Program-made: the position numbers and the translations under genes
Part shown: positions 21,420-33,994 of the stretch, piece by piece
Position numbering within the stretch: the first letter of the stretch is position 1
Layout: the number at the start of each line of letters is the position of its first letter
Origin: Massariosphaeria phaeospora
Lineage: Eukaryota > Ascomycota > Dothideomycetes > Pleosporales
Direction: 5' to 3'
Length of the DNA stretch: 64,000 nt
Assembly (NCBI GenBank): GCA_011032825.1
Contig: JAADJZ010000024.1
Span: 372,001 to 436,000 of the forward strand
Notes under the pieces: generated by a model
What the model saw: the letters and a program-made list of their open reading frames with translations, nothing else
Databases searched by the model: none
Told to the model about the DNA's origin: nothing

Positions 21420-23383
21420 GATGGAGGCTGGCGACGCGGCTGGAGGGAAGCGCGACGGCCGAGCTGATGATGTCGGCGGCTGGTGGAGTTTGGCAGGTGT
21501 CAGGCGTGGAACCACGGGTGTGGTTTATGCTGCGCCGTGGCCGTGTGAAGGTGGAGTGGGTGGTGGAGAAACAGCTGTCGCAAGCGGGGGTGGTAAGGAG
21601 TGTTTGGCAGCTGGCAACGGGTCGCAAACGTGGGACAGCAACACTATTTATTGCTGCGCCTGGAGGCAATCTGTTCCAGGGAGAGTCTGACGTATGGAGC
21701 TGCTGCAGATGCTGGAAGCTTGGTCGACTAACAATGTGTAGGGCCGACCGTTCGGCGTTGACTCTTGAGGGTGGAGGGGTTGGCCCTGGAGGCGGGGGCG
21801 TGGCTGGGCCCGCCCGCGGTGGTTGGGTGGCTTGCCCGCGGCGAGCTGGAGCCCGCGAGGCCACGACGAGGCCGATCATGATTCACGACAGCAGCAGGAG
21901 TTGTTAAACTACGGAGCAGCGCAAAACTGGATACGACTCGCAGCACGACGACCGGGCACTCGGCTGGCAAGGCTGCTTCGACCGACACGCTTGGGTGGCG
22001 ATCGTGATACATAGCGGCCGTTGGGCCTGGGATAGAGCCACGGCCAGCGTCAAGCTCCCCGCAGCGATCGCAATCGCACCTCAGACGCACAGGCTGCCTT
22101 TGCACCATCTACCCACAGCAAACACGTCTGTTTCCACGCAGTCCAGCGTTCAGGCACCCTCGGGTCCTTGACTGCCATCGGGCGCACGTCGCTTACCGAA
22201 GGATGCTTCCTCCCAGCACGCCACTATCAACAGCCTGCGACCGCTGCCCGCCACCGCGGTTGCGAGGCCCCCCTCGTCCGCGCTGATTCGCATCTACGGC
22301 CTCCGACCGATCAGTGACCAGCACCGCCGAGGCCGCCCCTCTCCCCTCTCTGTGTTTCCTTGGGGGCTGGCTTCGATAGGCACCTTGCTCCCGTCTTCCG
22401 GGCCCTCTGGTTGATCGCACACAGTTGCGAACCGTCTGCACGAGGCAAGCTACTAGCCCGAAGGATTGCCCAGGGCTGCTGTGTAGGCTCGGGCGCCCGG
22501 GTTGCGCATCGCGATATGCATCGCCATATATTCGACCGCTGCGCCGTACGCTCTCATCTCCCGACTCCGGACCCCCCTCCCTCCTGTCTCTCCGCCCAAT
22601 AAGTTGCTGACGCCCAGCTTCTCTGGCCGTTACCCCCTACTCTGTACTCTGTAGATAAATGCCTGTGTTCTCCAGTGTTATTGCTAGGCAGCCGCTCGCT
22701 CTGGCCCGCTGTCTTTCTCCCAGGTGAGACAGCACACTGCTCGCGTTATTGGGTGTCTCCGCCTTGGAGTCTACACACTGTTCCGGTCTCCCCTGTGGCT
22801 GCAACGGAGCCATTCGCTTCATGGATAATAGCTGCTCTGTGCCGTACGCTGGACAAGGATTCTTATCGAGTCCGGAGCTTCTCCGCATACCCCCCTACGC
22901 CCAGTTGAGACCGGTGGCCCTACTGACCCTACCTCACCTGTAGGACGCACATGCATGCAAGGGTCCTTGGAATAAATCATATATCGTACAGCAGCTCACA
23001 CAGCTGGGCCTTCCTTCGGTCTCGCTCTGCTCGCGTTGCTGCGTCGTGAGCGTCCCGGCTCTTTCCACCAACTATCACTCTCCACAGGTCCAGCTGTCTT
23101 TGTGCGACAAATTCCTTCAGCCGCACCATTGGACCAAGTCTACTACTTCACTTCGGGGGGCAACATGAGCTCTTGACCATTCCGACAATCGCCAGCCTTT
23201 TCTGTATTCGCAATCACTCTCAGTCTTTTTCGGAATCAAGTTCGACGGATTATACCCACTTAGGAAGCACAACCATCTCTCCGTCACCTCATCGTCGAAA
23301 CTCCTTCGACTTGATTGTGAGCTCATTTCGGCGTCGGCCTTCTCAACTCTTACGTTTATGACGGGTATCTCAGCGACACCATA
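21420..23383. other. Long divergent intergenic region
   Basis: This 1964 bp gap lies between the start of the MARVEL-type gene (minus) and that of the large unknown gene (plus). It is GC-rich and C/T-rich, with many short overlapping ORFs in all frames, none convincing. A long 5' leader for the plus-strand gene is possible, since pyrimidine-rich sequence continues to its ATG. No tRNA or repeat was recognised. Confidence 0.4.
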
Positions 23384-26298
23384 ATGTCGGCAAGGGGGGC
23401 CCGGAGCCGCAAAGCTGTTGCTAAAGACATCGAGAAAAAGGAGAAGAAAACTGCGACCAAGCAAAAGGCCGCCGTCGAAAGTATTCAGAGACCCCACGAT
23501 GCATTCGCAGATTGGCGTCCAACACCGAGTCTAAGCACAAGAGACACCAACGTTCCTACAAGATCCACCACCATCTCTAGCAACTTCAGTCGCGCAACGT
23601 CACAGAGTAGTTCTACACACAACAGTAGTAGCCAAAATAGACAACGTCTGGATACGATCAGCTCTCAGGATTCCTTAGAAATCAGGGCAGTGCACCGTCC
23701 GAAGACTTCTGCAAGCGGCTCTTTGTCCGATGTCTCTAGCAAGGACAGAGAGAAGTCCAAGTACCAGGCAAATGGAAAGGGAACAAAAGCACCCCGAGGA
23801 AGAGGTGGAGGTGTGCCCGTGAAGAAAGCTGTCGCAGCCTCAACCCCGCCCCCATTGTTTCGGATGGAACATGCCGACTTGCGCGTCCCTCCAGGTCAAA
23901 AGACATGGATCAATTTTCGGATCTGGGAGGGTACCGAAAGTGGACTTCGTCCTTACGGTGGTTTCGATTTTGTAAGTCTGTCACGAATATCGAGTTGTAT
24001 AGTGGTTAACTGTTCTAGGACGAGCATATGCAGAACGGCAATGTACTGATATACTTCAAAGAAGAACAAATATCGGAAGATCGGCCCCTACCTCAAATTC
24101 GCGCAGACCTGGATGTATTGGAGAATTCGGGTTCAACATGGCTCAGTAATGCCCTACTTTACGGCCGTATCGATGACAACGAGGATGACTGGACACTCCC
24201 GGGAAGTCCAGAGTCATCAGGTCCGTCCCACAGCTTTTCACACACAAATCCTCCAGGACAGCGTCGGATGCTGTCTCCAACATCTCCCGGAGGGATATCA
24301 CCACCGCCTTTCAACATAGACCAAGCTTATTTTGGAGTGCCCGGCAATGGGACGGCTTCGAGAGCCCAGTACTACTCCGAGTCAGATCGGTTCGTAGGCG
24401 CACAATCACCCCCACCATTCCAACGCACTAGTCAACAGCAACCAACTCACGAGCTTTGGTTCACAGCCCCTCAACATGTCCGAACTCCTCAAGGCCAAAG
24501 GCTACATCATGTAGCTATTCGTAACTTTTTAGCTATGCTACATAATAAACCAATTGTGGGAGCAGACTTGTTCGAGATGTTGACCACTCTCCAGCCTGAG
24601 ATTCAGGTCATGTACGACCTCGACCACGATCAGACCAGATTTACTCCTCGCGAGCGCAGTGTTCAAATGATCACCCACTATCTTAGCCAACACGGCTTGG
24701 ATGACGTTCGAAACAGTATAAAGACGGCCCTTGGACTACTCGCATGGGCGGAACAGGACAATATAAAATGGCGTCAAGGATATCTGGAAAGCTTCGTACA
24801 TCTGGCTGGTATCATGTCGCCTCAAATCGAAGATCTCTCCGAGTTTAAGAGACTGTCCATTGTAACAAGGAGGAATCTTGGTATCGCAGCGAAGACATTA
24901 CAACTGAAGATTATGGAAGCAGAAGAGAAGTTGGCGACATTCGACTTCGGAGACATGTGGGGAGATATGACGAAGCCCCCAACAAACCCCGTATATCAGA
25001 GTTACCAGGCGTTCCGTCAGTTCTTAGTCAATTACTACACCAAGATCTATGGAAACTGGCCGCCAAACCAAGGCAAGAGCTGGCTGAATAGAAAGATGGT
25101 AATAGCCATCCAAGAAGATTTCGGCATGCTGTACGATTACCTCGTTAATCGAGACGTTGTATGGGATTCAAGAGAAGAACGGCCGGGCAAGAAGTGGCAG
25201 ATGGCAAATCGAAGGACTGATGATTTCCGTGCTGACTTGCCAGAGCTATCAGTCACCGATATGATGGTGACGTTCGATAATCGATATGGATACGTGCACC
25301 TCCCACATCCTTATCCTCTACTTCCGCGAGAAGTACCCCAGGCCAGAGTACCCCAGAAGAAGAGTTTCTTCAGTGGTCTGAAGAAGACTCACAAAACAGA
25401 TGTGACCAAAGATGCGAAAGCGCACCTGCAGCTTTCCATCGTGTTCAGCGACGCTACGAACATCGACAAGATGGACGTGTCGTTCAACGGTAAGTCTATC
25501 GCTTGACCTTTGCCGGTGTCTCTACTTATGTTACAAATAGGAAGTACTCTAATCGACCAATTCGAACGTTTCGAGCTTGCTGCCGACCTCAAGAACACCA
25601 CCCCCCGCGAAGCTCGTCTCGGCCGATGGGTTCTCCTCTATGGTATTCTACAAGTCCTCTCCACTCTCTCCGTCGACATTCAATCTCTCAAGTATACCGA
25701 CAGTGTCCGCTACTTCCTCTGCTCGGACCTCAGGCGCGTCCCTGAATGGGTCTTCTCAAACGGGCAAGTCGAGCAACTCGAGGCCTCACAACAGCGCTCT
25801 TGGTGCTGGCAGCGTGCATGGGACCCGACTCCCATCGCCGGCACTCCCGCCGAACTCGAAGGTTCTTCGCTCCCTATCGGCGAGGAACTCGAATCTGCAA
25901 CGAATGCCATGCCAACTCCGACTGCAACGCAACCACCGCATACCCTTCTCTCTCCCATCGATGGCGTGACGATGATGAACAATGATATCAGGCGCATCAG
26001 TGAAAAAATTGATAACATGAGCGACGCGGCGCGGCCGCGCCAATATGATCGCCGCATTGAGAACGAGAAGATAAAACAGGAAGATTTTGGCAAGACGAAG
26101 CGCATGGATGACTCCTACCGTTTGGCAGAGACTGAGTATGCGAGCAGGCCGCTTGTGCCAGACAGGAGTCCATTGAGAAGTCCCGTGAGTCCAGCGGCCG
26201 GGTATCAGTATGGAGAAGGGGGTGGTCCACCGCAGGGGTATGGGCAGAGGGGATATTACGAGGGCCGAAGAGAGAGTGAGAGGCAGTGGGGTGTATGA
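23384..26298 (+). CDS. Large conserved fungal protein of unknown function (DUF8004-type)
   Basis: Exons 23384-23971, 24019-25489 and 25541-26298 encode 938 residues. The N-terminal 150 are basic and Ser-rich (MSARGARSRKAVAKDIEKKE). A folded core follows, with a segment RMEHADLRVPPGQKTWINFRIWEG, then EHMQNGNVLIYFKEE, then LHHVAIRNFLAMLHNKPIVGADLFEMLTTLQ (given here as position marker only: about residues 360-390) and FGDMWGDMTKPP, RWVLLYGILQVLSTL and RRVPEWVF. The C terminus is disordered with PPQGYGQRGYY. This layout matches a protein found across filamentous ascomycetes that I recall under the label DUF8004; no biochemical role is known to me. Introns are 47 and 51 nt. Confidence 0.78.
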
Positions 26299-27075
26299 GG
26301 GATAAGTGTGGGGCGTACGAGAAGTCTTTGGAGTATGCGGTTTTATTCTTGTCTATGTTTGGCTCGATACCCTTTTGGAATTTCATATTAGCTGTTCCGT
26401 TATGTCTCGCAGTGGGAATGGTATAGGACTGGAAAAGCATTGAATCAGCAGAGGTTGAACTAGGCGATAGTCGGGCATGGCTTCAGTTTCTGTTCGGCTT
26501 GTGGTTGTTGGTGGTGCTTGCTCTGGGGTTACTGTCCATCGGGCTGGCTAGCGTTAGCCGCTGGGATTATCTCCCTGTGTAGTCGCCTTCCTACATGTCC
26601 AAGTCCGTATACTACGTGGATGTTGGTGGCGTCATGTTTGACGTGAAATGATATGGAATCAAGGCAGACTCTAGATTCGCGATGCTCTAACCTGGTGTCT
26701 ATGAAGGCGTCCATGCGCACATGTACACGCTATCCGAATATACTTCTCGATGCCACCCACAGGCATGTAATCCCTCGCCCTTATAGTATAGATAGGTCCT
26801 CACGGATATAGTAGGATGGATGTAAGAATGATTACATCCGTACCGAGAGGCTTTAACGTACTGTACACTGTCTGCTATAGGTACACCTACGCGCCATGTC
26901 TTCCATATGCACACATTTATGTGTTTTCAGCGCCGCAGCCATGCAGCACCCCATGTATATAGATGACCCGACTGATCCAAGCTCGTGCTTATACAGCCAG
27001 AAAGTTTACTCCGAGCGGCTCCAGACAGCCGCATCCTTCTATGCCCGTTTCCACTCCACCCCAGCACCTCCCTGT
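26299..27075. other. Convergent intergenic region
   Basis: The unknown plus-strand gene and the uS8m gene converge here. The gap is long for convergent neighbours, but I see no supported gene, repeat or RNA. Confidence 0.4.
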
Positions 27076-27666
27076 CTACCAAGTTCGACATAGCGCCATC
27101 CCGCCCACCCTCCGCTCCACACACTCCCTCGCCTCCAAAACCCCCCGGTCTGTCGTCAAGAACATGCACTCGCCTGGATGTGTCAACCCCCGTACGAAAC
27201 TACTCTGCCGCGTCCGCGAGATCTTGCCCAGGTCCTCGCTCGTCAGCCATATCCGACGTGTCGGCTTGCTGACCAACTGCATGTGCCGCAGCACGGGTTC
27301 GTTGTTCCAGTACTTGAGGCCGAGCCAGAGTCTTCTCCGTGCTGGGTTTTCGGGGACGCTGACCTCTGGTATCTGGGCGGTCTGGGTGGATTTGGCGGAT
27401 TCGGGCCGCGGGTATGCAGCCCAGGGCTCAGACTGCAGGCGTTGGGCGAGCGCGTCGGTGTCTTCGGGCGCGGAGACGGATTGCAGGAAGAAGGGCTTTG
27501 GGGGCGTGGTGCCGCCGAGGGTCACGGACGAGACGAAGCCTTCGCGTTGGAGGGCGATGAGCAGGTTGACGTGCAGCTTGGAGACGGGGATCGAGGTCAG
27601 GCCGAGACGGGCTTTGGAGGCGTTCTGGAGGTGCGAGCAGACGTGGGCGAGGTTGACGAGGGACAT
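27076..27666 (-). CDS. MRPS8: Mitochondrial small-subunit ribosomal protein uS8m
   Basis: One uninterrupted exon encodes 196 residues. MSLVNLAHVCSHLQNASKARLG and LLIALQREGFVSSV at the N terminus, then LWLGLKYWNNEPVLRHMQLVSKPTRR and the ending FLTTDRGVLEARECVERRVGG, follow the bacterial S8 plan (YWNNEPVL and SKPTRR are the RNA-binding part; TDRGVLEARE is the C-terminal consensus). About 40 extra Pro/Gln-rich residues sit between the two halves, as in other fungal homologues. It is part of the mitochondrial 30S platform. A 333-codon open frame on the other strand is a shadow. Confidence 0.92.
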   Translation of the reverse strand: MSLVNLAHVCSHLQNASKARLGLTSIPVSKLHVNLLIALQREGFVSSVTLGGTTPPKPFFLQSVSAPEDTDALAQRLQSEPWAAYPRPESAKSTQTAQIPEVSVPENPARRRLWLGLKYWNNEPVLRHMQLVSKPTRRIWLTSEDLGKISRTRQSSFVRGLTHPGECMFLTTDRGVLEARECVERRVGGMALCRTW

Positions 27667-28303
27667 GGCGGGTGGAAGGTTGGTGGCTGGCGTGCCTAGG
27701 TGCGCTTGTCTCTCTGTTGTGACTGCTTTGTGGAGGTGCTGTATACGCGGTGGTAGCTCTGCAGGCGTCGGCGCAGATGGGCAAGGCCGCTATCCTGCCC
27801 TCGAGGGCTTCCCTGGGGTCGCAGAACCGGTCGCGAGGCTGACTCCAAATGGTGAGGGTTATTCCCGCAGGGTTGGACGGGCCAGCGATGCAGGTCAGGA
27901 GCGCGGTCGGCGTCAATTGGCGGTGGGTGTGTGGATTGCACGTCGCGATGGCCCATTTTGCTGAAAAAGCTCGGGGGTCCGCGAACGAACGAGCGATCGG
28001 CGTCACGGGCTGCAGTGGACCCGCCGAGGACCCACCCGCGTTGGCTTTCCCTTCGTCGTTTTGGCGCTGAGGCACACACCAAGGCCGGCGGCGCTTCGAC
28101 GCACGACCAGAATAGAAGGCCGCGCAGTGAGAGGGCAGCGGCCCGTTGGTCGCCCGTCAGATTGGATTATTTATACTGTTGACTGACTCTTGCTGTGCTT
28201 CGAGCGCTGGTATATAGGCCTGGCGCTGTTCCGGTGCTCGAAGAGTGGGCTGCCTCTCACGCTCCTCGTCATCCAGTCCGTGACCAGGTTAACACTTAAC
28301 AGT
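27667..28303. promoter_or_regulatory. Divergent region between uS8m and proline-rich gene
   Basis: Both neighbours start at its edges and read outward over 637 bp. GC-rich sequence leaves several long but unsupported ORFs on the minus strand. No specific site is claimed. Confidence 0.4.
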
Positions 28304-29834
28304 ATGCCTCCACAGCAGGGCGAGGTGTCTCTCTTGACGCTGTGAGTCTTCTTCCGTGTGCGATGGGAGAACGTATGCTAACCTCTGCCAGCTTCGCAGA
28401 CGTCCACTATTACTTCTCTCCACCTACGCAAAAACCTCCGCACCACCGCTTCGACAAGGCCTCCTATGTTTACTTGTACCATAACCCTATACAGCAGCGT
28501 GGGAGGATAGAGATAGCGAACCATGCTGGAACATCCGATCAGGACGCCTTTCACGGCTGTGAGTTGTGCTCGGCGCCTGTCACTAAGCTCCAGACTAACT
28601 CGGCTCCCGTATAGTCCTGGACACTGTCAAGGTAGAACAGTCATACAAACATCCGTGCTTGTTTACCGTTACCGTCGGTGCCTTTCGAAGTCAAGGAGGA
28701 AGCGGGGCGGCGAGTCCGCCGCAGGATACTTCCCAGTGGCACCTCCCGACAGCTGATCCGAGAAATGAGGGCAAATACTTATACCGACTGTACACGGTGG
28801 ATCTGTACTTCTGGACTCCAGATGATGGGACTATGTTCTTGGATTCTCTGAAGCGAGTGGCTCAACCGCATCAACTACAGATTGTGGCCAACCCTCAAGC
28901 TCAGCCGGCTCACGCCGAGCATAAAAACGATACGTTGAATCCGGTCGTTGCGAAGTTGGAGAAGGCGGCCATCTCTCATTCGAGTCGAAGTCCTAGTATT
29001 AGTACTACGCAGTCATTCCCCGGTCCCCCTACCGTCCCAGCTCCTACATCGAGTCCTCCGGCCACGGGTTACGCTCCCATGGCGTACAATCCCGCTGCCC
29101 CACCAGCACCAGAACCCATCGCGCATCGCGAGAAGACTCCGCCTCCAGTGGATGCTCAGGATGGGACAGGACTAGGAACTGCAGCTGCTCAGGAGCAACT
29201 CCCCTCTTCGTATAGCAACCCATTACAAGCTTCTTTTGCGCCACAGTCAACATCCCAACCATATATCCCCGGCCCTCCTTCTCGAACGCAGACGTTCTCC
29301 GGACCACCGACTCCCGGCATTGCTCCCACCGTCCAGCGTACGAACACGGCTGGCTCCATACCTCCTCCACCTCAAAGCCCTCCGTCTTTTGCGCCGCCTC
29401 CTCCGTCCGCGCCGCCAGCAGGTCCGTATGACCGACGGACTCCACCCCAGCAACGTCACTCGGTTGTGCCAACGCAACAGTACGCAAACTATCCAGGCTC
29501 ACCTGGTCATCTTCCCATACAAAGCCCCGGGCTTCAGTCTCCCGGGCTGCCTGGACCATCGCCTCTGCCTTCTCCCGGCTATGCTCCGCCGCAATACCAA
29601 CCCCTTGCTTCCCCACCCCCAGGTGGATATACACAGTTTCAATACAATAGCACTTCGCAGCAGACGCCGGGGTATAGTATGCACCAACAGCTCTATAGGC
29701 CCACGGAACAAGAGGCAGGCGTGGATGGCAACGAAGCTACTCCTGCGCAGCGAAACTCTAACATAGGGCGAAGGGCAGAAAAAGTAGAGAAAGGGGTCGG
29801 GAAGTTCTTGAAGAAGCTAGATAAGAAGTTCTAA
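28304..29834 (+). CDS. Proline-rich protein with conserved N-terminal domain, unknown function
   Basis: Exons 28304-28341, 28392-28558 and 28615-29834 encode 474 residues. The first 150 look folded: TLFADVHYYFSPPTQKPPHHRFDKA (about residues 12-37), DTVKVEQSYKHPCLFTV and YLYRLYTVDLYFWTPDDGTMFLDSL. The next 270 are Pro/Gln/Ser/Tyr rich with repeats such as SPGLQSPGLPGPSPLPSPGY, and the end is a Lys-rich amphipathic helix (KVEKGVGKFLKKLDKKF). Every splice junction falls inside the folded part and keeps it in frame, which supports the model. I do not recognise a named family. The basic C-terminal helix could bind membrane or nucleic acid; this is a guess. Confidence 0.8.
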
Positions 29835-30704
29835 CATTCATGTCCATTATTTGTATACGAGTTAGAAGTATTTATTCTATGTCCAAATTGAGGTTACGAA
29901 ATTGACGGCAGCAGCAGACATATTGTCCAATCGCAAGGTGTACCAACAATCGCAAGATATACCCTCTTCTGCTGACTTTAGACTTCAACGCCGCCTGTGC
30001 CACGCGGAGGGGCTCGCATGTGATGTCGGCGCTAGTCCGGAAACCCAATCAGGGACCAGCGCTAATAGAAGCGAATAACCGCCCCAAAAATAGCCTGGCC
30101 CGATGGTTCTGGGATGGCATACGGGTAGAGGCATGGAGGCATCCACGCATCCCGAGGTCCTCATGCCAGGCAGACGCTTGCAATTGCTGCTTCAGAAGCG
30201 AACTATTCCGCCTCTATACTCTGTAAAGTTATCGCACTGGACGATGCGTGTTCAACATGATGTAAGGCAGATATCTCGACGGATGCTGCCGCCTCACAGC
30301 CACGCGTATTCAGGTTTCTTCACGCCTCAACCCTGCTCAAGCCACTGCGCCAAGCGTAAGCCCGCAGGGCAGGGCATTCGCATGGGCCATCTCAGCCCCG
30401 GCGCCGTTTCTAAACTCTACCTCCATATCTCTCTGTACCTTTGCTGTTGCATTCATACTGAACTTTTCGTCTCGTGTTACCGGTAGCCTTTGTGGACCCC
30501 TTACATCACCAACCGATTAGACGCCGACCATAGCCTGACGCTCGCAGACTACAGAACTCCAGCACCGCGGCTACTGCGCGGGAGTTAGCGGGTCTGAACT
30601 CCACTTGTTCCTTCGGCTGATCAGCTTCTCGGCTGTCCAGAGGGACTGGAATAGAAGGAAAAACTTTGGGGAAGGGTGGGAGAGCTACCTCGGGAGGCCT
30701 CGCA
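29835..30704. other. Intergenic region, no gene supported
   Basis: Tandem plus-strand genes flank this 870 bp segment. Short ORFs of 60-127 codons have no recognisable product. It must contain the promoter of the PY-motif membrane protein. Confidence 0.4.
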
Positions 30705-32050
30705 ATGCGGTTACCCGTTCTGGCTGCGAGGGCAAGCACTGGTAGCAACCAGGGGAAGAAACCGCTCATTGCTGTACGTCAATACACGCCTCGTACCTGT
30801 CGGCCAGTGCATACAACACCGGGTCATTTCCTGTTTCGCGCGCATGAGTTTCCATCGCTAACACCGGCATTTGCGTGCAGGTTTCGATCATCGTAGTAGC
30901 CATTCTTCTCATCCTCGCCTTCACCTACCTCCTCACCCTCAAATTCCGCCGTAATCAGGAAGGTTCGAGCAGCAACAAGCTAAATGATAGCAAACTCCCG
31001 TCGCTCTTTCACCTCCCTTGGCGGAAAAGACCTCGACGCAATGACTACTCCACAAGTCTGCAGGACAACGAGCTGGAAAGAAACGTCACACCTGAGAGCA
31101 GGGACCGTGAAATGAGAGGGGCCGCCGTAGATCCGGAAAGGGAGGCTATGAATAGCACAGCAGAAGTCGACCGGCATACCTCGGTGCGCAGTGTAATGAC
31201 GCTGCCACCATACGCGCCTACAGCACGGGAAGATGAGCGGATCCTTGGGCGCGAGGGTGAAAGAGCTGGCATTGATACTGTTGTCGAGTTCCCCGAGACC
31301 AACGACGAAGAAGAAGGCCGACGAGACGACGAGATGGAGTCTTTATACCAGATTCGACTTGCCCGGCGCGTTGAAGCACGAGAGCGGGAGGCGCGAAGAC
31401 AAGAGAGACGCGACGCAAGAGCACGAGGAGACCACTCGGCGCTAGCTGAGATACGCCGGCGAGCAGAGTCGGCTGCGGAGGAGTCGTTTTCGCAAGCTCT
31501 AATCGCCGCACACCAGACTAGGGACCGCGATCGCCGCGTGTCCAGCGTTCAGTATGGCGATTTAGGTGTCGCAAGACACGACGGTACCCGATTGCGCGCA
31601 AACTCGTCAGAAAGCGATCATCGACCTCTGCTCGGCTCGGCGGCTTCCATCAGCGGCCAAAGCGGCCACTCAAGAGATGCTAGCAACAATACTCTCCACA
31701 CGCACAATCGCGGCCCGTCTGTGTCCTCTGTTCTCTCTTCCCGCGCATCCGACGAATTCGAGTTCCCCGACGCAGTTCACACACGCACCAACGATACCAA
31801 TAGTGACTTCGAAGTCATCCCACTTTCACATGCTCACTCTCGGTCGGCCAGTAGAGTCACGACACCAAATCCCGCGACAAGTATCGATATACCGAGGGAA
31901 CAAGCGCCCGCATATGAAGATCCGCCGATCTACGAAAGTCCTGTCCAATCGCGGGCCCCACAACTTCCCAGTCTTGAGAGACTCCCTAGCATACAGGTTA
32001 CCCCTGATCCGACACCAGTGGACGGTCGACCTTCTTCAGTGACTAGGTAA
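30705..32050 (+). CDS. Single-pass membrane protein with PY motifs
   Basis: Exons 30705-30773 and 30881-32050 encode 412 residues. A 23-residue N-terminal segment precedes one membrane helix at about 24-43 (VSIIVVAILLILAFTYLL) followed by basic residues, suggesting a cytoplasmic C-terminal region. That region is charged, with an Arg/Glu helix (RLARRVEAREREARRQERR) and Ser-rich tracts. It carries LPPY at 131-134 and PPIY at 371-374, the LPxY and PPxY patterns bound by WW domains of Rsp5/Nedd4 ubiquitin ligases. A membrane adaptor for Rsp5 is therefore possible; I do not recognise the exact family. The 107-nt first intron ends at the CAG just before GTTTCG; reading the second exon alone gives no ATG. 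Confidence 0.72.
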
Positions 32051-33994
32051 CCCAATCCTTTATCTGGGATCGCCCCTTGACATTCTGCTTTCATCTTATT
32101 CCCTTTTAATCGACCGTTCTTGAATTGTAACATGAGACCACGATGTTATGCTCAAAAGAGCATTCTAGACGACGGATTTACTTGTTTAAGACCATCCGTG
32201 GATATGGTGGGTACATGGCTCTCTTGCGGAAACGAGACCTAACACTGTAACTAAAGCTCTATCTACTACGTAGATTTTATATTATATCTTGCAGAGTTAA
32301 GTAAACGCCGTGTATAGAATTGTAGCTTTCTATAGTTATATTGCTGCGTTGTATAATTCTTTTGGAGGCGCGCAGATTCATCTCTTTAGTTCCAGAGATT
32401 CTGTTTCCGTAAGAGACTGGTTTACCTGATGCTGGCGGGGTACGAATTTTAGAACGAAGATATGCTGACTTGCTGCTCGAACTTGGCGAACGAGGTTTAG
32501 GTTGGTCGCTATTATAGTTGCGGGCTTGAGGACCCCGTCATGCATATCGGACTGGGCGAATGTATATTTGGAGATGGGTGCATTTGGACGGAGGTTTTTT
32601 CAATCCCTTCACCTCGTCCCTCAATATATGAGCTTTTGCTATTTGTGGCCAACCCTGATTAGGGTTGCTAACTAATCGCTACCACTACACGTATGTACAC
32701 ATAAAGTCGAGGTACCGATTGCGTGCGACCACACATCATCAAGCCACTTACGAGAGTTATATACAGTCCACCCCATTTGTCGGACTTTGTTGCCGAGCTA
32801 GCATTTGCAGGCCGAAGTCCTGTTCTCGCCGAACGCCCTCGGTTCCTGCGCCATGCTACTCTTGTACCACCATGCATCATAGAGATTCTTGTTCGGTCAT
32901 ACCTTGTAATGCCTCATCACCAAACAACGTCAAGAATGCAACTCACCGGTCCGGACTCGAGACTCGAAGCTCGGCGTTTGCCTGGAAGGCATAATCGGTG
33001 ATTGCGCGATTATCGACGACCATGAACAGCCCCCTTGGTGCAACGCGAGATAGAGAGGTGTCAGCCCACCGTCATCCATCCATCTTGTCTGTTGGGACTC
33101 GAGACTCCAACCGGCAGCCGATGCCCAGATGGTGGTGATTATTGAGGCTAAAGCAGATTCTGCTTCCGGCCGGTCTCGTCTGCCCTGGGCATGGGGAACG
33201 CGGGTTCACGAATTGATCATTGGAGGCGCCAACCCCCCACGGCGGCCATGCTCGTCGTGGAGCACCAGGAATGTCTCCGGGAGTGGCACGTTGCGTGGGC
33301 AAGCAGCGCGTGTGGTAGGCCCGCTGCCGTGGATGGCCACAAACGGGCGCAAATCCAAGAGACTGGTTCCTGGCACCGCGCTTGGGAGACAGGTTGGGGG
33401 CGTGGGAGGCAGTCAAAAGGGCCTTTTGCAAAGAGTCGCCAACGACGCCTTGCCCGTGGGCGCATTTGCTTCTGGAGACGCGGCCGGGTCGGCGTCCTCA
33501 TGCGGTGTGCGGCCCAATGGCAGCGGCGGAAGGCAGCCCGTGCAGGACCCCTCGTGGACGTTGCACCAAATAGCGTCCGGTGCTAAGCCAGCAACCCCAA
33601 GAGCTTCCCGTCTGCCAGCCTTGCGCGGCCTGTCCAGTTGATATTGCGCAACATGGCACTGCTGTCCGTGTCGTCCCATCGTTGTCCCAGCGCGGAAAAC
33701 CAGTATGCAGACGGACCCTGCGTGAACAATATACCCTACATACTACCTACATACCTACCACACCAGCACGTCAGCACCAGCCCAGCCCAGCCCAGCCCTA
33801 CTACACACCGCTGTCAGCGCCTGCGTCCTTCCTGCCGATCAATCCTCTCAGCATCGGCTCCGATATATTCTGGTCTATATTGGATCGGGCCCGCCGTTGT
33901 TCGGCCAGTCTACCTGACTTGCCCGTCTCGAATGACAGGGCCACCGCCCGAGTTCGTTCCGCTGTGCCAAAAGAACTGAAGAAGCGCTGTCCTC
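32051..33994. other. Long intergenic region with short tandem repeats
   Basis: No gene is supported in 1944 bp. The first 600 bp are AT-rich. Near the right end are a short tandem tract at about 33,735-33,765 (ctacata/cctacata type) and four to five cagcc units at 33,778-33,800. GC-rich overlapping ORFs between 33,100 and 33,700 occur in several frames at once, which argues against any being real. Confidence 0.45.

Noticed and set aside
26963..27964. 333-codon plus-strand ORF
   Set aside because: It runs antisense through the uS8m gene and on into GC-rich flank and has no family resemblance.
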